From assembly GCA_946479285.1 (NCBI GenBank), contig CAMLFH010000019.1:11145-75144 (forward strand): a stretch of DNA of 64,000 nt, read 5' to 3'. The notes under the pieces were generated by a model. The model saw only the letters and a list, made by a program, of their open reading frames with translations. It had not been told where the DNA came from and made no database searches. Shown in pieces: positions 7,526 to 15,647 of the stretch; position 1 is the stretch's first letter, and each line of letters opens with the position of its first letter. A program made the position numbers and the translations under genes. Source of the DNA: an uncultured Flavobacteriales bacterium. GTDB lineage: Bacteria > Bacteroidota > Bacteroidia > Flavobacteriales > Crocinitomicaceae.

Positions 7526-9313
7526 ATGAAGTCTCTAAGCTATTTAAACAAATATTTCATCAAATACCGCTGGCGAATGCTGCTGGGTATTCTCTTTATT
7601 ATTGCAGGGAATTACTTTGGCGCCAAAATCCCCATTCTTGTTGGTGAATCCCTGAAGTTTCTTTCCGGAGAAACACAGCTAAGCACCGGGAAAACTCTTT
7701 TCTGGACTGTTCTTGGCCTTGCGGGACTTGTTATGCTTTTTAACATTCTTAAGGGATTTTTCCTCTTTCTGACACGGCAAATGCTCATCATTATGTCGCG
7801 CTACATTGAATTCGACCTGAAAAACGAGATCTTTGAAAAATACCAGCAATTGGATTACAGCTTTTACAAAAGACAATCGACCGGTGATTTAATGAACCGT
7901 ATTTCCGAAGATGTTTCTCAGGTTCGCCAGTATTTGGGACCGGGAATTATGTATACCGTCAACCTGATTGCCCTATTCCCTTTCAGTTTATATGAAATGT
8001 TGAAAATCAATACGGAATTAGCACTTTACGCACTTGCTCCTCTTCCTGTAATGGCAACTTTGATCTACCTTGTTTCAACCAGAATGAATAAACTGAGCAA
8101 GGAAGTACAACAGGAACAATCGCGTTTAAGCACTTTGGGACAGGAAACCTTTTCCGGAATCCGTGTCATCAAAGCTTACATCCAGGAAAAACATGCAAAA
8201 AAGAACTTTGAAGCGAGTTCAGGTTCTTACTTAAAGAAAACCATGAAACTGGTCCGGACCAATGCGCTTTTCATGCCGACGATCTCCTTGTTAATAGGAA
8301 CAAGTACCTTGTTGAGTATTTACATGGGCGGACTTCTAACTTACGGTGGAAAAATCGACACGGGTGACATTGTATCCACCATTCTCCTGATCTACAACTT
8401 AACCTGGCCTTTTGCAAGCATTGGATGGGTAACAAGCATCAACCAAAGAGCAGCAGCTTCACAGGAGCGCATCAATGAATTCCTGAGAACTGAATCGGCT
8501 ATTAAAAACCATTCTGAAGCACCTTTGGAGAAATTCAACGCACTCCAGTTCAAAAACATGTCATTCCGATACAGACCCGATCTTCCGGACGTACTATCAG
8601 ACATAAACTTCACCTTAAAACGAGGCGAAACATTGGGAATTATCGGTAAAACAGGTTCCGGAAAATCGACCTTGCTGCAAATGATCGTTCGTCAGCTGGA
8701 TCCAACAATGGGTGAAATTCGCTACAATACCGAAAATCTCTCATCGGTTAACCTTATCGAATACCGAAAACACCTTTCAGTGGTTCCGCAAGACGTATTC
8801 TTATTTTCAGATACGATCCGCAACAACATTGCTTTCGGAGCACTGAATTTTGACATGGTTAAACAAGATGAAATTAGGGATGCTGCGAAAAATGCACATG
8901 TACTGCACAACATTGAAGCTTTCCCCGATAAATTCGAAACAATTTTAGGTGAACGCGGGGTAAATCTTTCCGGCGGACAGAAACAACGTGTGAGTATTGC
9001 GCGTGCACTGATCCGTAAACCCGATATTTTATTGCTGGACGATTGTTTATCCGCTGTTGATACGGAAACGGAAGAAATTATCCTGGGCAATTTAAAGCGC
9101 TTAAATGCCGAACATCAAACGACTTCTGTTATTGTAAGCCACCGAATCTCCAGTCTTAGAAATGCAGATTATATTTTGGTACTGGAAGACGGAAAAATTG
9201 TTGAAGAAGGAAAACCAGGCGATTTGTTGCAAACCAACAGTCAATACCGGGAGCTTTATGACAAACAGCTAATTGAAGAAACTGAAGCAGAGAGAGAAAC
9301 AGAAAGAGAATGA
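7526..9313 (+). CDS. ABC exporter, fused permease and ATPase (MsbA/MDR type)
   Basis: This 595-residue half-transporter has six predicted membrane helices in residues 1-310 followed by a nucleotide-binding domain. The Walker A motif GKTGSGKST lies near residue 373, the Q-loop SVVPQDVFLFSD near 417, the signature LSGGQKQR near 481, and Walker B ILLLDDCLSAVD near 500, where an aspartate replaces the usual catalytic glutamate (LLLDD rather than LLLDE). The H-loop IVSHR follows. It probably exports lipid or lipophilic molecules as a homodimer or with a partner, but no partner is adjacent. The Walker B substitution would make this site hydrolyse ATP slowly if the protein works alone. The C-terminus ends in a charged Glu/Arg run (ETEAERETERE). 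Confidence 0.92.
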   Translation: MKSLSYLNKYFIKYRWRMLLGILFIIAGNYFGAKIPILVGESLKFLSGETQLSTGKTLFWTVLGLAGLVMLFNILKGFFLFLTRQMLIIMSRYIEFDLKNEIFEKYQQLDYSFYKRQSTGDLMNRISEDVSQVRQYLGPGIMYTVNLIALFPFSLYEMLKINTELALYALAPLPVMATLIYLVSTRMNKLSKEVQQEQSRLSTLGQETFSGIRVIKAYIQEKHAKKNFEASSGSYLKKTMKLVRTNALFMPTISLLIGTSTLLSIYMGGLLTYGGKIDTGDIVSTILLIYNLTWPFASIGWVTSINQRAAASQERINEFLRTESAIKNHSEAPLEKFNALQFKNMSFRYRPDLPDVLSDINFTLKRGETLGIIGKTGSGKSTLLQMIVRQLDPTMGEIRYNTENLSSVNLIEYRKHLSVVPQDVFLFSDTIRNNIAFGALNFDMVKQDEIRDAAKNAHVLHNIEAFPDKFETILGERGVNLSGGQKQRVSIARALIRKPDILLLDDCLSAVDTETEEIILGNLKRLNAEHQTTSVIVSHRISSLRNADYILVLEDGKIVEEGKPGDLLQTNSQYRELYDKQLIEETEAERETERE

Positions 9314-9346
9314 GGATTTTTCCCCTCTCATTCTCAGTCCTCATTC
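9308..9346. terminator. Inverted repeat between convergent genes
   Basis: GAATGAGGA (9308-9316) is mirrored by TCCTCATTC (9338-9346), a perfect 9-bp match, between the convergent ABC exporter and the gene ending at 9351. It may act as a two-way terminator, but U tracts are short. Confidence 0.45.
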
Positions 9347-9350
9347 TAAC

Positions 9351-10061
9351 CTATTCTTTCTCCGGGTGAAGCAATAGATAATGTTCCAGTTTATCTTTGA
9401 TAAATGTGATCAATTCAATATCTGTGGCTGTTTTCAGAAAATTCTCGTCCATAGCCATAAAACGGATAAAATCAATAAAATCGTCGTTGTTCAGCTTAAT
9501 AATATCATAAGACACATACAACTTCAAAAGCTCCTGAACGATTTCTTCCTTTGAATCTTCGTATTCCATTTTAGCAACACGTGCTTTAGATTGTTCTCTC
9601 TTCGAAAAACGCTGGTACAATGCTGTAATAGGACTTTGGAAAACCTCTAAACCGGTAATCGTCACAGTTTCTCTCATAGCCAGTGCCGCCCGCTCTTCTT
9701 TAATTTCCTGGACCGATTTCAAGGGCTTAATAACCACTTCATCAATTTGACGTGCTTTTCGTTCAACTGCTGCATATACTTCAAAATGACAGGAAGAATC
9801 TCCAATTACCCGAAAACCGTAGCGCTCATATCCTTTTATAGACAAAACAATCGAATCGTTATTACTCACATATACTCCGAAAGTTCCGTCGGGCTGGCCA
9901 AAAACTCCTTTTCCGTTAGAAGTATTTACGACCATTAAATTCAGGAATGCATGTTTAACAAGGGTATCTTCCACTTTTCCCTTTAGCCATACACGAGTAC
10001 AAGGCTGTTGAGAAAAAGCATTTCCAGATAGGATTAATAGGATTGCAACAATCAGTTTCAT
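9351..10061 (-). CDS. Secreted protein with carboxypeptidase-regulatory-like domain
   Basis: The 236 residues carry a signal peptide (MKLIVAILLILSGNAFSQ). Residues about 25-105 are a CarboxypepD_reg-like beta domain: VWLKGKVEDT, then LNLMVVNTSNGKGVFGQPDG, then DSIVLSIKGYERYGF. In TonB receptors such a domain precedes the plug. Here no barrel follows. Instead there is a helical, charged C-terminal region (KSVQEIKEERAALAMRETVT and onward). It occurs widely as a hypothetical protein in Flavobacteriales, and no function is known to me. It reads away from mnmA across a 333-bp gap that holds tandem repeats. Confidence 0.75.
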   Translation of the reverse strand: MKLIVAILLILSGNAFSQQPCTRVWLKGKVEDTLVKHAFLNLMVVNTSNGKGVFGQPDGTFGVYVSNNDSIVLSIKGYERYGFRVIGDSSCHFEVYAAVERKARQIDEVVIKPLKSVQEIKEERAALAMRETVTITGLEVFQSPITALYQRFSKREQSKARVAKMEYEDSKEEIVQELLKLYVSYDIIKLNNDDFIDFIRFMAMDENFLKTATDIELITFIKDKLEHYLLLHPEKE

Positions 10062-10122
10062 GCGACTAAAATATCACTTTTTTCTGCGGATTTAGTTCCG
10101 TTAACGATTATTTAGAGTTTAA

Positions 10123-10180
10123 AATAGTTCAATAGTTCAATAGTTCAATAGTTCAATAGTTCAATAGTTCAATAGTTCAA
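10123..10180. repeat. 8-bp tandem repeat (AATAGTTC x 7) between divergent genes
   Basis: Seven uninterrupted copies of AATAGTTC (10123-10178) lie in the 333-bp gap between the gene starting at 10061 (minus) and mnmA at 10395 (plus). The period is not a multiple of three and the tract is non-coding. A mirrored segment, TTGAACTATTTGAAC (10227-10241), can pair with it. The rest of the gap is AT-rich and holds no other feature apart from the mnmA promoter region. Confidence 0.85.
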
Positions 10181-10355
10181 TTAAAAGAATTAAGTCATTC
10201 GACAAAATTGAAAGCTTGAACATTTTTGAACTATTTGAACAATGCCGGGAATGAATTAAGAAATACCGGATCTGAATTTTACGAATTCATTTTTACACAA
10301 ATGTAATCTATGTAAATTCACTTTTGTAACTGTTAATTTTTCGAAAGAATGGGAA

Positions 10356-10390
10356 TTTTAAAAAGCGCTTTTTAAAAGTTCGTAAATTTG
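10356..10390 (+). promoter_or_regulatory. mnmA promoter region: perfect palindrome plus -7 element
   Basis: A 22-bp perfect palindrome with arms TTTTAAAAAGC and GCTTTTTAAAA (10356-10377) covers the -33 position. An exact -7 element, TAAATTTG, follows at 10383-10390, 4 bp before the ATG of mnmA. No TTG -33 is visible, so an activator or repressor acting at the palindrome is possible. Confidence 0.5.
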
Positions 10391-10394
10391 CAGT

Positions 10395-11573
10395 ATGAAA
10401 AGAGTGGTTGTCGGACTGTCCGGCGGAGTAGATTCAAGCGTTACCGCACATTTATTGCAACAAGAAGGATATGAAGTCATTGGATTGTTTATGCGCAACT
10501 GGCATGACGAAACGGTTACACTTTCTAACGACTGCCCCTGGATCGACGACAGCAACGACGCTCTCCTGGTAGCCGAACACCTGGGAATTCCTTTCCAGGT
10601 CCTTGACCTAAGTAAAGAATACAAAGAACGCATTGTAGACTATATGTTTGCAGAGTATGAAGCCGGAAGAACTCCAAATCCGGATGTACTATGCAACCGG
10701 GAAATCAAATTTGATGTGTTTTTAAAAGCTGCCATGGAACTGGGCGCTGATTACGTTGCAACAGGACATTATTGCAGAAAAACAACCACAGAAGACGGTA
10801 TTCACCACTTAATGACAGGAATGGACCCGAACAAGGATCAATCCTACTTCCTTTGTCAATTATCACAGGAACAGCTTTCCAAAGCGCTTTTCCCCATTGG
10901 AAACCTTCAAAAATCAGAAGTCAGAGCAATTGCGAAAGAAATCGGCCTGGTCACTGCAGACAAGAAGGATTCACAAGGATTGTGTTTTGTAGGAAAAATA
11001 TCCTTACCTGAATTTCTTCAACAAAAACTTGAAGTTAAACATGGTAAAATAATAGAAATCAGTGAATTAGAATCTCAATTCAAAAATTATTCCGACATTC
11101 CTGTAGACCTGGACCATGTAATCGAACTAAGCAAAGAGTTCATCTATGCTCCCACCATGGGAACGGAAGTTGAAAAACATATAGGGGCTCATTACTATAC
11201 AATCGGACAGCGAAAAGGACTTCACATCGGCGGAAGACCCAATCCATCCTTTGTAATCGGCATTGACACACTGACAAACACGGTTTATTCCGGTCAAAAG
11301 GACGATCATCCCGGACTCAACAAATGGGCCCTAAAGATTGAAACAGCCGAAATGCATTGGGTGAACCCGGATTTTAACATGAATATTGGAGATCAGAAAG
11401 CATTCGATATTCGAATCAGGTATCGCCAGTCTTTTCAAAAAGGAACTCTAACACGCTTAGAAGACGGATACTACATCCTGTTCGATAAAAAACAACGAGG
11501 AATTACTCCCGGACAATTTGCAGCATTTTACCTGGAGGACGAATTAACAGGGTCAGGCATTATTTCTCATTAG
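10395..11573 (+). CDS. mnmA: tRNA-specific 2-thiouridylase MnmA
   Basis: MnmA adds sulfur to U34 of Lys, Glu and Gln tRNAs, with ATP activation and a persulfide donor. The product has 392 residues. The N-terminal PP-loop is GLSGGVDSS (8-15), the catalytic cysteines are C100 ([12 protein letters not shown]) and C197 ([10 protein letters not shown]), and GHYC (125-128) and the [15 protein letters not shown] segment are family-typical. The C-terminal beta-barrel ends in [10 protein letters not shown]. The -7 promoter element ends 4 bp before the ATG, which predicts a leaderless mRNA. The 3' end overlaps the convergent XRE regulator gene by 14 bp (11560-11573), so the two genes share their terminal sequence on opposite strands. 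Confidence 0.96.
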   Translation: MKRVVVGLSGGVDSSVTAHLLQQEGYEVIGLFMRNWHDETVTLSNDCPWIDDSNDALLVAEHLGIPFQVLDLSKEYKERIVDYMFAEYEAGRTPNPDVLCNREIKFDVFLKAAMELGADYVATGHYCRKTTTEDGIHHLMTGMDPNKDQSYFLCQLSQEQLSKALFPIGNLQKSEVRAIAKEIGLVTADKKDSQGLCFVGKISLPEFLQQKLEVKHGKIIEISELESQFKNYSDIPVDLDHVIELSKEFIYAPTMGTEVEKHIGAHYYTIGQRKGLHIGGRPNPSFVIGIDTLTNTVYSGQKDDHPGLNKWALKIETAEMHWVNPDFNMNIGDQKAFDIRIRYRQSFQKGTLTRLEDGYYILFDKKQRGITPGQFAAFYLEDELTGSGIISH

Positions 11574-11940
11574 GAAGGAATACATCAAAAGTAAAATCAG
11601 CATAAAACACCAGTGTTTTGACAATCTTTTTTTCAGAACCCGCTGATCCCTCCTTTTCAGCAATAACATCTTCAGCAGATTGAGCAATAGCAGGAATTGC
11701 CTTGTTCCCCGAAAAAAGATCCTCACCTTCCTTCTTTTCCTGCTTACCGGTAAAAAGCCATTCGGCAGAAACTCGCGGAAACGCTATTAACAACTTCTCT
11801 ATAAAATCAAAACCAGGCTTATTCCGTCCGCTCAACACATGACTCACATTGGACCTCTGCACACCAATCTTATCCGCAAAGGAACCCGCATTCAATTTAT
11901 GCGAATCCATAATCATACGTAAACGGTCTTTTACCTCCAT
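11560..11940 (-). CDS. XRE-family helix-turn-helix regulator
   Basis: This is a 126-residue DNA-binding protein. Residues about 5-62 form an HTH_3 fold: [20 protein letters not shown], with the recognition helix [20 protein letters not shown] and then [16 protein letters not shown]. The SAEWLFTGK ending is typical of Bacteroidota XRE regulators. The C-terminal 60 residues are acidic and low complexity and end in a hydrophobic strand ([16 protein letters not shown]) that may be a dimer or partner interface. A 14-bp palindrome lies directly on its promoter -7 element and touches the start codon, so autoregulation is likely. It may also control the small gene upstream at 12071-12259, but this is inference. 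Confidence 0.87.
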   Translation of the reverse strand: MEVKDRLRMIMDSHKLNAGSFADKIGVQRSNVSHVLSGRNKPGFDFIEKLLIAFPRVSAEWLFTGKQEKKEGEDLFSGNKAIPAIAQSAEDVIAEKEGSAGSEKKIVKTLVFYADFTFDVFLPNEK

Positions 11941-11954
11941 GATACAAATGTATC
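11941..11954 (-). promoter_or_regulatory. XRE operator palindrome on the -7 element
   Basis: GATACA and TGTATC arms with a 2-bp centre end immediately before the ATG at 11940. On the minus strand the same bases contain TACATTTG (11945-11952), a perfect TAnnTTTG element 4 bp from the ATG. A regulator bound here would block RNA polymerase directly. Confidence 0.55.
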
Positions 11955-12011
11955 ATTTATTTTCTACAATTCTACTCTTCAATTAATTCACATTTGTAAC
12001 ACATGTAAACA

Positions 12012-12045
12012 CAAAAAAAGCCCTGGCATTTATGGCCAAGGCTTT
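12012..12045 (-). terminator. Rho-independent terminator after the 62-residue gene
   Basis: On the minus strand AAAGCCTTGGCC pairs with GCCAGGGCTTT (10 of 11 positions, short loop), followed by seven Ts. It lies 26 bp past the stop at 12071, which supports that small gene being real. Confidence 0.75.
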
Positions 12046-12070
12046 ATCAATCTAATTATTTGAACGTAAA

Positions 12071-12259
12071 TTAATTGATACTGTATCCAAAGAAAAGCAT
12101 GCTGTTATTCACCTCCGGTAAGTTTGGTCCAAATGTAACCAAGTCCATTAGCTGAGCAACTTCAACAATACTCAAACTACTATTTCTCCCCATTGCTTTG
12201 TGGCGCTCCAATTTAGTTTTTGCCAGGCTTACTGCGTTATTAATCATCGTACTTTCCAT
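12071..12259 (-). CDS. Small protein of unknown function (62 residues)
   Basis: I do not recognise this product. It begins MESTMINNAVSLAKTKLERH, has an amphipathic helical N-terminal half, and ends in a hydrophobic, aromatic stretch (NNSMLFFGYSIN). There is no signal peptide or cysteine. A proper terminator 26 bp downstream and an upstream AT-rich stretch of about 190 bp favour a real single-gene transcript. A near-consensus -7 element (TAAGTTTT) lies 7 bp before the ATG. Neighbours are the XRE regulator on the same strand and the J-protein operon upstream. A short leader-like N-terminus with a distinct tail could suit a peptide precursor, but no modification enzyme is nearby, so this stays a guess. 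Confidence 0.5.
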   Translation of the reverse strand: MESTMINNAVSLAKTKLERHKAMGRNSSLSIVEVAQLMDLVTFGPNLPEVNNSMLFFGYSIN

Positions 12260-12451
12260 ATATATTAAAACTTAAATGCGATTTTGTTCTGAGCCCATTT
12301 ACGCCACACTTCTGCATTAGGTTACATATCCAACCAAAAAAAATGAAAAAAAATTGAAATTCATTTAATAACTCATTTGAAACAATGGTATTAAATCTTT
12401 TATAATCAGTTATTTAAACTGAAAAGAACATTTGTGACAGTCTTTCGAAAT

Positions 12452-13228
12452 TTAATGCGAAACAAGCTCTTCGTACGCATCCTGTACCTCCAAAAAACGC
12501 TGAGCAGATTCCGCTCTCTCCTCTTCACTTTTATCCAAATTGCGATCCGGATGATGCTTCTTAACCAATGCCCGATAACTTTTCCTGATATCTTCCTCAG
12601 TTGCCGAAGGACCTAGATCAAGAATTGCCAGGGCGATCTTTCTTCGGGCACCGGAATTGGCAATGGAATGCAGACGTTCGTTTCCGACAGTAGAACCAAA
12701 GATCCGTTTGCGGTGCTCAATCACTCTTTTTTCGATATACACCGACTGAACACCGATCAATTCACCCAAGCGAATAAGCGCCGTAAATTCCCGGTCGATC
12801 ATTTCTTCATCTACAAACACCAGGTCGATCAGGAACTCTATCAAATCAGCACGCTCCTGCGATCCATGCATTTGTTGAATCACCCAATTTGCTACACTCC
12901 GCACATGAATCGATGTCTCGCCGGCCAATTCCAATTCATTCGCTATGATCAGGGATTCTATATTAAATCTTTTATTGATATAAATAACAATAAACGACTG
13001 TTTTTCAAAAGATTTGACAGCATTTTTACGCATCATCCATGCAGCCAGTAAAATATAGATCTGGAAAATCATTTTCTCTGATTTCTTTCCGGAAGGAGGA
13101 TGAAAACTCTGCCTTAAAACAAGCTCGGCACTTGCTTTTCGTTCTTTGGAATCCTTTACCTGCCTTTTAGTCAGAATAACGACCAAAAGAACCAGCAGGC
13201 AAATAAATAGAATCCCAAGAATCAACAT
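12452..13228 (-). CDS. Membrane-anchored TerB-like/J-domain protein (copy 1)
   Basis: The 258 residues have an N-terminal membrane helix (about 2-20), a helical middle region (about 50-180) whose part LIEFLIDLVFVDEEMIDREF has the TerB-like acidic-helix pattern, and a C-terminal J-domain (about 196-258) with the HPD motif at 226-228. The order anchor, TerB-like domain, J-domain resembles DjlA, which recruits and stimulates DnaK at the membrane. Orientation is uncertain, but the J-domain must be cytoplasmic to meet DnaK. It begins 1 bp after the stop of a paralogue with the same layout, and is the last gene of a four-gene operon with a histidine kinase and a DUF3820 protein. The targets are unknown. 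Confidence 0.82.
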   Translation of the reverse strand: MLILGILFICLLVLLVVILTKRQVKDSKERKASAELVLRQSFHPPSGKKSEKMIFQIYILLAAWMMRKNAVKSFEKQSFIVIYINKRFNIESLIIANELELAGETSIHVRSVANWVIQQMHGSQERADLIEFLIDLVFVDEEMIDREFTALIRLGELIGVQSVYIEKRVIEHRKRIFGSTVGNERLHSIANSGARRKIALAILDLGPSATEEDIRKSYRALVKKHHPDRNLDKSEEERAESAQRFLEVQDAYEELVSH

Positions 13229-13229
13229 A

Positions 13230-14039
13230 TCAGGAGTTTACAATGGATTCATACGCCTCCTGAACCTGGAGAAACTTCTCACTCATTTGTTTTTGAACCT
13301 CCGGAGATTCATTCATAAAACGATCCGGATGAGTCAACTTAACCAATCTGCGATAAGTAGTTCTGACCTCTTCTATTGAGGCAGTTCTCTCCAATCCCAG
13401 CACCTTATAAAAGAAATCCGATTTGGAATAGGTTGTTTCATGTTGATGCTTCCGCTCGTTTTGGCTTGTCAACTTTTCCCTATAGACATGCTCATAATCT
13501 GAGATCTCCAAATTTAGCTTGCCCATTAAGATTAACAAATGGCGTTTCTCATCCAAATTGAATCCTCCATCATAAACTGCGAGACCTGCCAAAAAATTGA
13601 TCAATTTAACTTTCCATTCTTTGGACAGGTGTTTATTCGACCATGAAGCCAGAGAATCAATTTTCAAAGCATGATTCAATGAATAAGTGTAAGATTCTAC
13701 CGAATTGTAGTAAATATCTCTAAAGTTAGTTGCAAGATACTTGTCTACGTAGGCAAATTTCATGTAATGATTGTCCAAATCTCTTCGTACAATTGCACCA
13801 GCCGCCGCAATAAACAATTCAAAAATATTCTCTATGGTCGGCTTAAAATGTTCCGGAATGATTCCATTATCCCAACTTTCACCACCACGCGTTTTTATTT
13901 TAGCATAGATAAAGTAAATAATAATTCCACCTACGATAACCGGAGCAATGATCATAAACCAAAAACGCTCCTCCTCGGACATTGGCGGAGCTTTTATTGA
14001 TCCGCCTATACGCAATATAAAACTGTTTAACTCAAGCAT
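13230..14039 (-). CDS. Membrane-anchored TerB-like/J-domain protein (copy 2)
   Basis: The 269 residues have a membrane helix at about 26-47 (FWFMIIAPVIVGGIIIYFIY), a helical TerB-like middle (about 70-190, including NFLAGLAVYDGGFNLDEK at 148-165) and a C-terminal J-domain with HPD at 237-239 (KLTHPDRF). It shares its architecture with the next gene, so the pair most likely arose by duplication, although the sequences have diverged strongly. Its ATG overlaps the stop of the DUF3820 gene (TAATG), which suggests translational coupling. Two different J-proteins made together may form a heteromer or serve different DnaK clients. That is inference. Confidence 0.82.
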   Translation of the reverse strand: MLELNSFILRIGGSIKAPPMSEEERFWFMIIAPVIVGGIIIYFIYAKIKTRGGESWDNGIIPEHFKPTIENIFELFIAAAGAIVRRDLDNHYMKFAYVDKYLATNFRDIYYNSVESYTYSLNHALKIDSLASWSNKHLSKEWKVKLINFLAGLAVYDGGFNLDEKRHLLILMGKLNLEISDYEHVYREKLTSQNERKHQHETTYSKSDFFYKVLGLERTASIEEVRTTYRRLVKLTHPDRFMNESPEVQKQMSEKFLQVQEAYESIVNS

Positions 14040-14260
14040 TAGTGTGATTTATTAGGCATTAAAGGATAGATGAGATGCTCAAGACCATTTAGTTTAATTT
14101 CATAGACCAATTCTAATTGCTGGCCCAACTTCCCAGCAGGGAAACCGTTCTGCTTGAACCAAACGAGGTAATTCTCCGGTAAATGAATCAAATACCGGTC
14201 TTTGTATTTACCGAAGGGCATTTTAGCCTTTGCCAATGACACTAATTGATGCTCATCCAT
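14039..14260 (-). CDS. DUF3820 family small protein
   Basis: This 73-residue protein belongs to the DUF3820 family, recognisable by MPFGKYKDRYLIHLPENYLVWF (about 14-35), with the MPFGKYKG-like turn and the LP..YL.WF segment. Members are small cytosolic proteins of unclear role; one family name links them to quorum-sensing-controlled virulence factors, with little evidence. It sits between a histidine kinase (9-bp gap) and the paired J-proteins (1-bp overlap), so it is part of the operon. Its length is normal. Confidence 0.85.
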   Translation of the reverse strand: MDEHQLVSLAKAKMPFGKYKDRYLIHLPENYLVWFKQNGFPAGKLGQQLELVYEIKLNGLEHLIYPLMPNKSH

Positions 14261-14269
14261 TCTGTGAAT

Positions 14270-15478
14270 TTAGCTCAAATTAGCCAGATCGAAAACATAT
14301 TTTGTACCTGAATCAGTTGTTTCCAGTGTAAAACTCCCTTCCAACTGCTCGGACATTGCGTGGATAATTTCTGTTCCGAATGAAGCAACCGAACCTTCCT
14401 CCCAGGAACCATTATCACTGTAAACAAGCACAAAACGATTTGATTTACTGCCTTCTTTTTCACTCAAACGAATGGAGATCCCCGGATTTTCCTGATCCTG
14501 AAAAGCATGTTTCAGGGAATTCAACAATAATTCATTGATCAAAAGCGCCAACGGAACAATACTTTTCGATTTCATATCCTCCACTTCTACATCAATCATG
14601 AATTCGGGCTTTTTGGAGATGGAATAATTCAGCAATAAGCTATCCACCAACGATTTCAGGTATTTTTCCAGGTCGAACTTGGATAAAGAACCGGATTGGT
14701 ACATTTTCTCGTGAATGATTGCCATTGCGGTCACCCGATCAATTGCTTCCTGGTATGAGCCGCCGGCTTTTTCGCTCATATTATTTGCCTGCAACCGGAG
14801 TAAACTGGTGATAATCTGAAGATTATTCTTCACCCGGTGATGAATTTCACGCAGCATCACTTCCATTTCCGAATTCTGCTTGGAGATCACTTTATTCTGT
14901 TCAGAAAGTGTTTGATTGTTCTCTATCAGCTCAATGCGCGAGTAATTCGTTGTTAAGATATAAAGATTCAAAATGTAAGCTATGGCAAATCCGGCAATGG
15001 AATATTCCAAAATAAAGGTCGTTACGTCATTTCCGGAGAAACTTTTTACTGCCACAATATTTCCTTCGTGCAGGTAGATCAAATAATAGAATAAAACGAG
15101 AAAATGCGCAATCAAAATCGAAATCCCCCACTTTTTTCCCAGCACGAAAAAGGTAAAAATGATATTGACAATCATCCACATGGGTGTGAGGTAATGCGTT
15201 GCAGGCAGCCATAAAAATGCTCCGGAAACGATGAAGAAGGTCAAAACAGAGCAAACCGCTGCAACCAGCCGGTAGTTTTTAGTAATCCGGATTACAACCA
15301 AGCCGAGAACACACATTCCCACAGCGAAAAAATTGGGAGTAGCACTGAAATGTTCGTTGGACATATTGACGAGTGTCACGATGGACATCAGGCCGGCAAA
15401 AAAGTACAGTAAATGCAATACGAGCCGGAATTTCATTTTTTCATGAAACTCCAACCAGTTCGTGTTCAGTTTGTCCAT
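14270..15478 (-). CDS. Membrane sensor histidine kinase, HisKA_2 type
   Basis: The 402 residues carry about six membrane helices in residues 18-178, a coiled linker (181-208), and a HisKA_2 phosphoacceptor box EIHHRVKNNLQIITSLLRLQ (211-230) with the likely phosphorylated histidine at 213 or 214. A HATPase domain follows with an N-box PLALLINELLLNSLKHAF and the D.G loop VYSDNGSWEE. Kinases of this type often signal to LytTR or other response regulators, but no regulator gene is adjacent. It heads the operon with DUF3820 and the two J-proteins. The sensory input must come through the membrane region, as no periplasmic or PAS domain is present. Confidence 0.88.
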   Translation of the reverse strand: MDKLNTNWLEFHEKMKFRLVLHLLYFFAGLMSIVTLVNMSNEHFSATPNFFAVGMCVLGLVVIRITKNYRLVAAVCSVLTFFIVSGAFLWLPATHYLTPMWMIVNIIFTFFVLGKKWGISILIAHFLVLFYYLIYLHEGNIVAVKSFSGNDVTTFILEYSIAGFAIAYILNLYILTTNYSRIELIENNQTLSEQNKVISKQNSEMEVMLREIHHRVKNNLQIITSLLRLQANNMSEKAGGSYQEAIDRVTAMAIIHEKMYQSGSLSKFDLEKYLKSLVDSLLLNYSISKKPEFMIDVEVEDMKSKSIVPLALLINELLLNSLKHAFQDQENPGISIRLSEKEGSKSNRFVLVYSDNGSWEEGSVASFGTEIIHAMSEQLEGSFTLETTDSGTKYVFDLANLS

Positions 15479-15591
15479 TATTTAGATTTCAATGCCAAAT
15501 TAACAGGAAATTCTTGATTCTAAGCCTGTTTGAACGAATAAACTTATCCACGAAACACTGGCAGAAACGCGATTTATTCACATTTAAAAGC

Positions 15592-15625
15592 AAAAAAAAA
15601 GCAGCAACCCTTACTGGTTACCGCT
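15592..15625 (-). terminator. Rho-independent terminator after pepD
   Basis: On the minus strand AGCGGTAACC pairs over 10 bp (with G-U pairs) with GGGTTGCTGCT, followed by nine Ts. It lies 22 bp past the pepD stop. Confidence 0.75.
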
Positions 15626-15647
15626 AACTAATCGTTATCTCTTTGTT

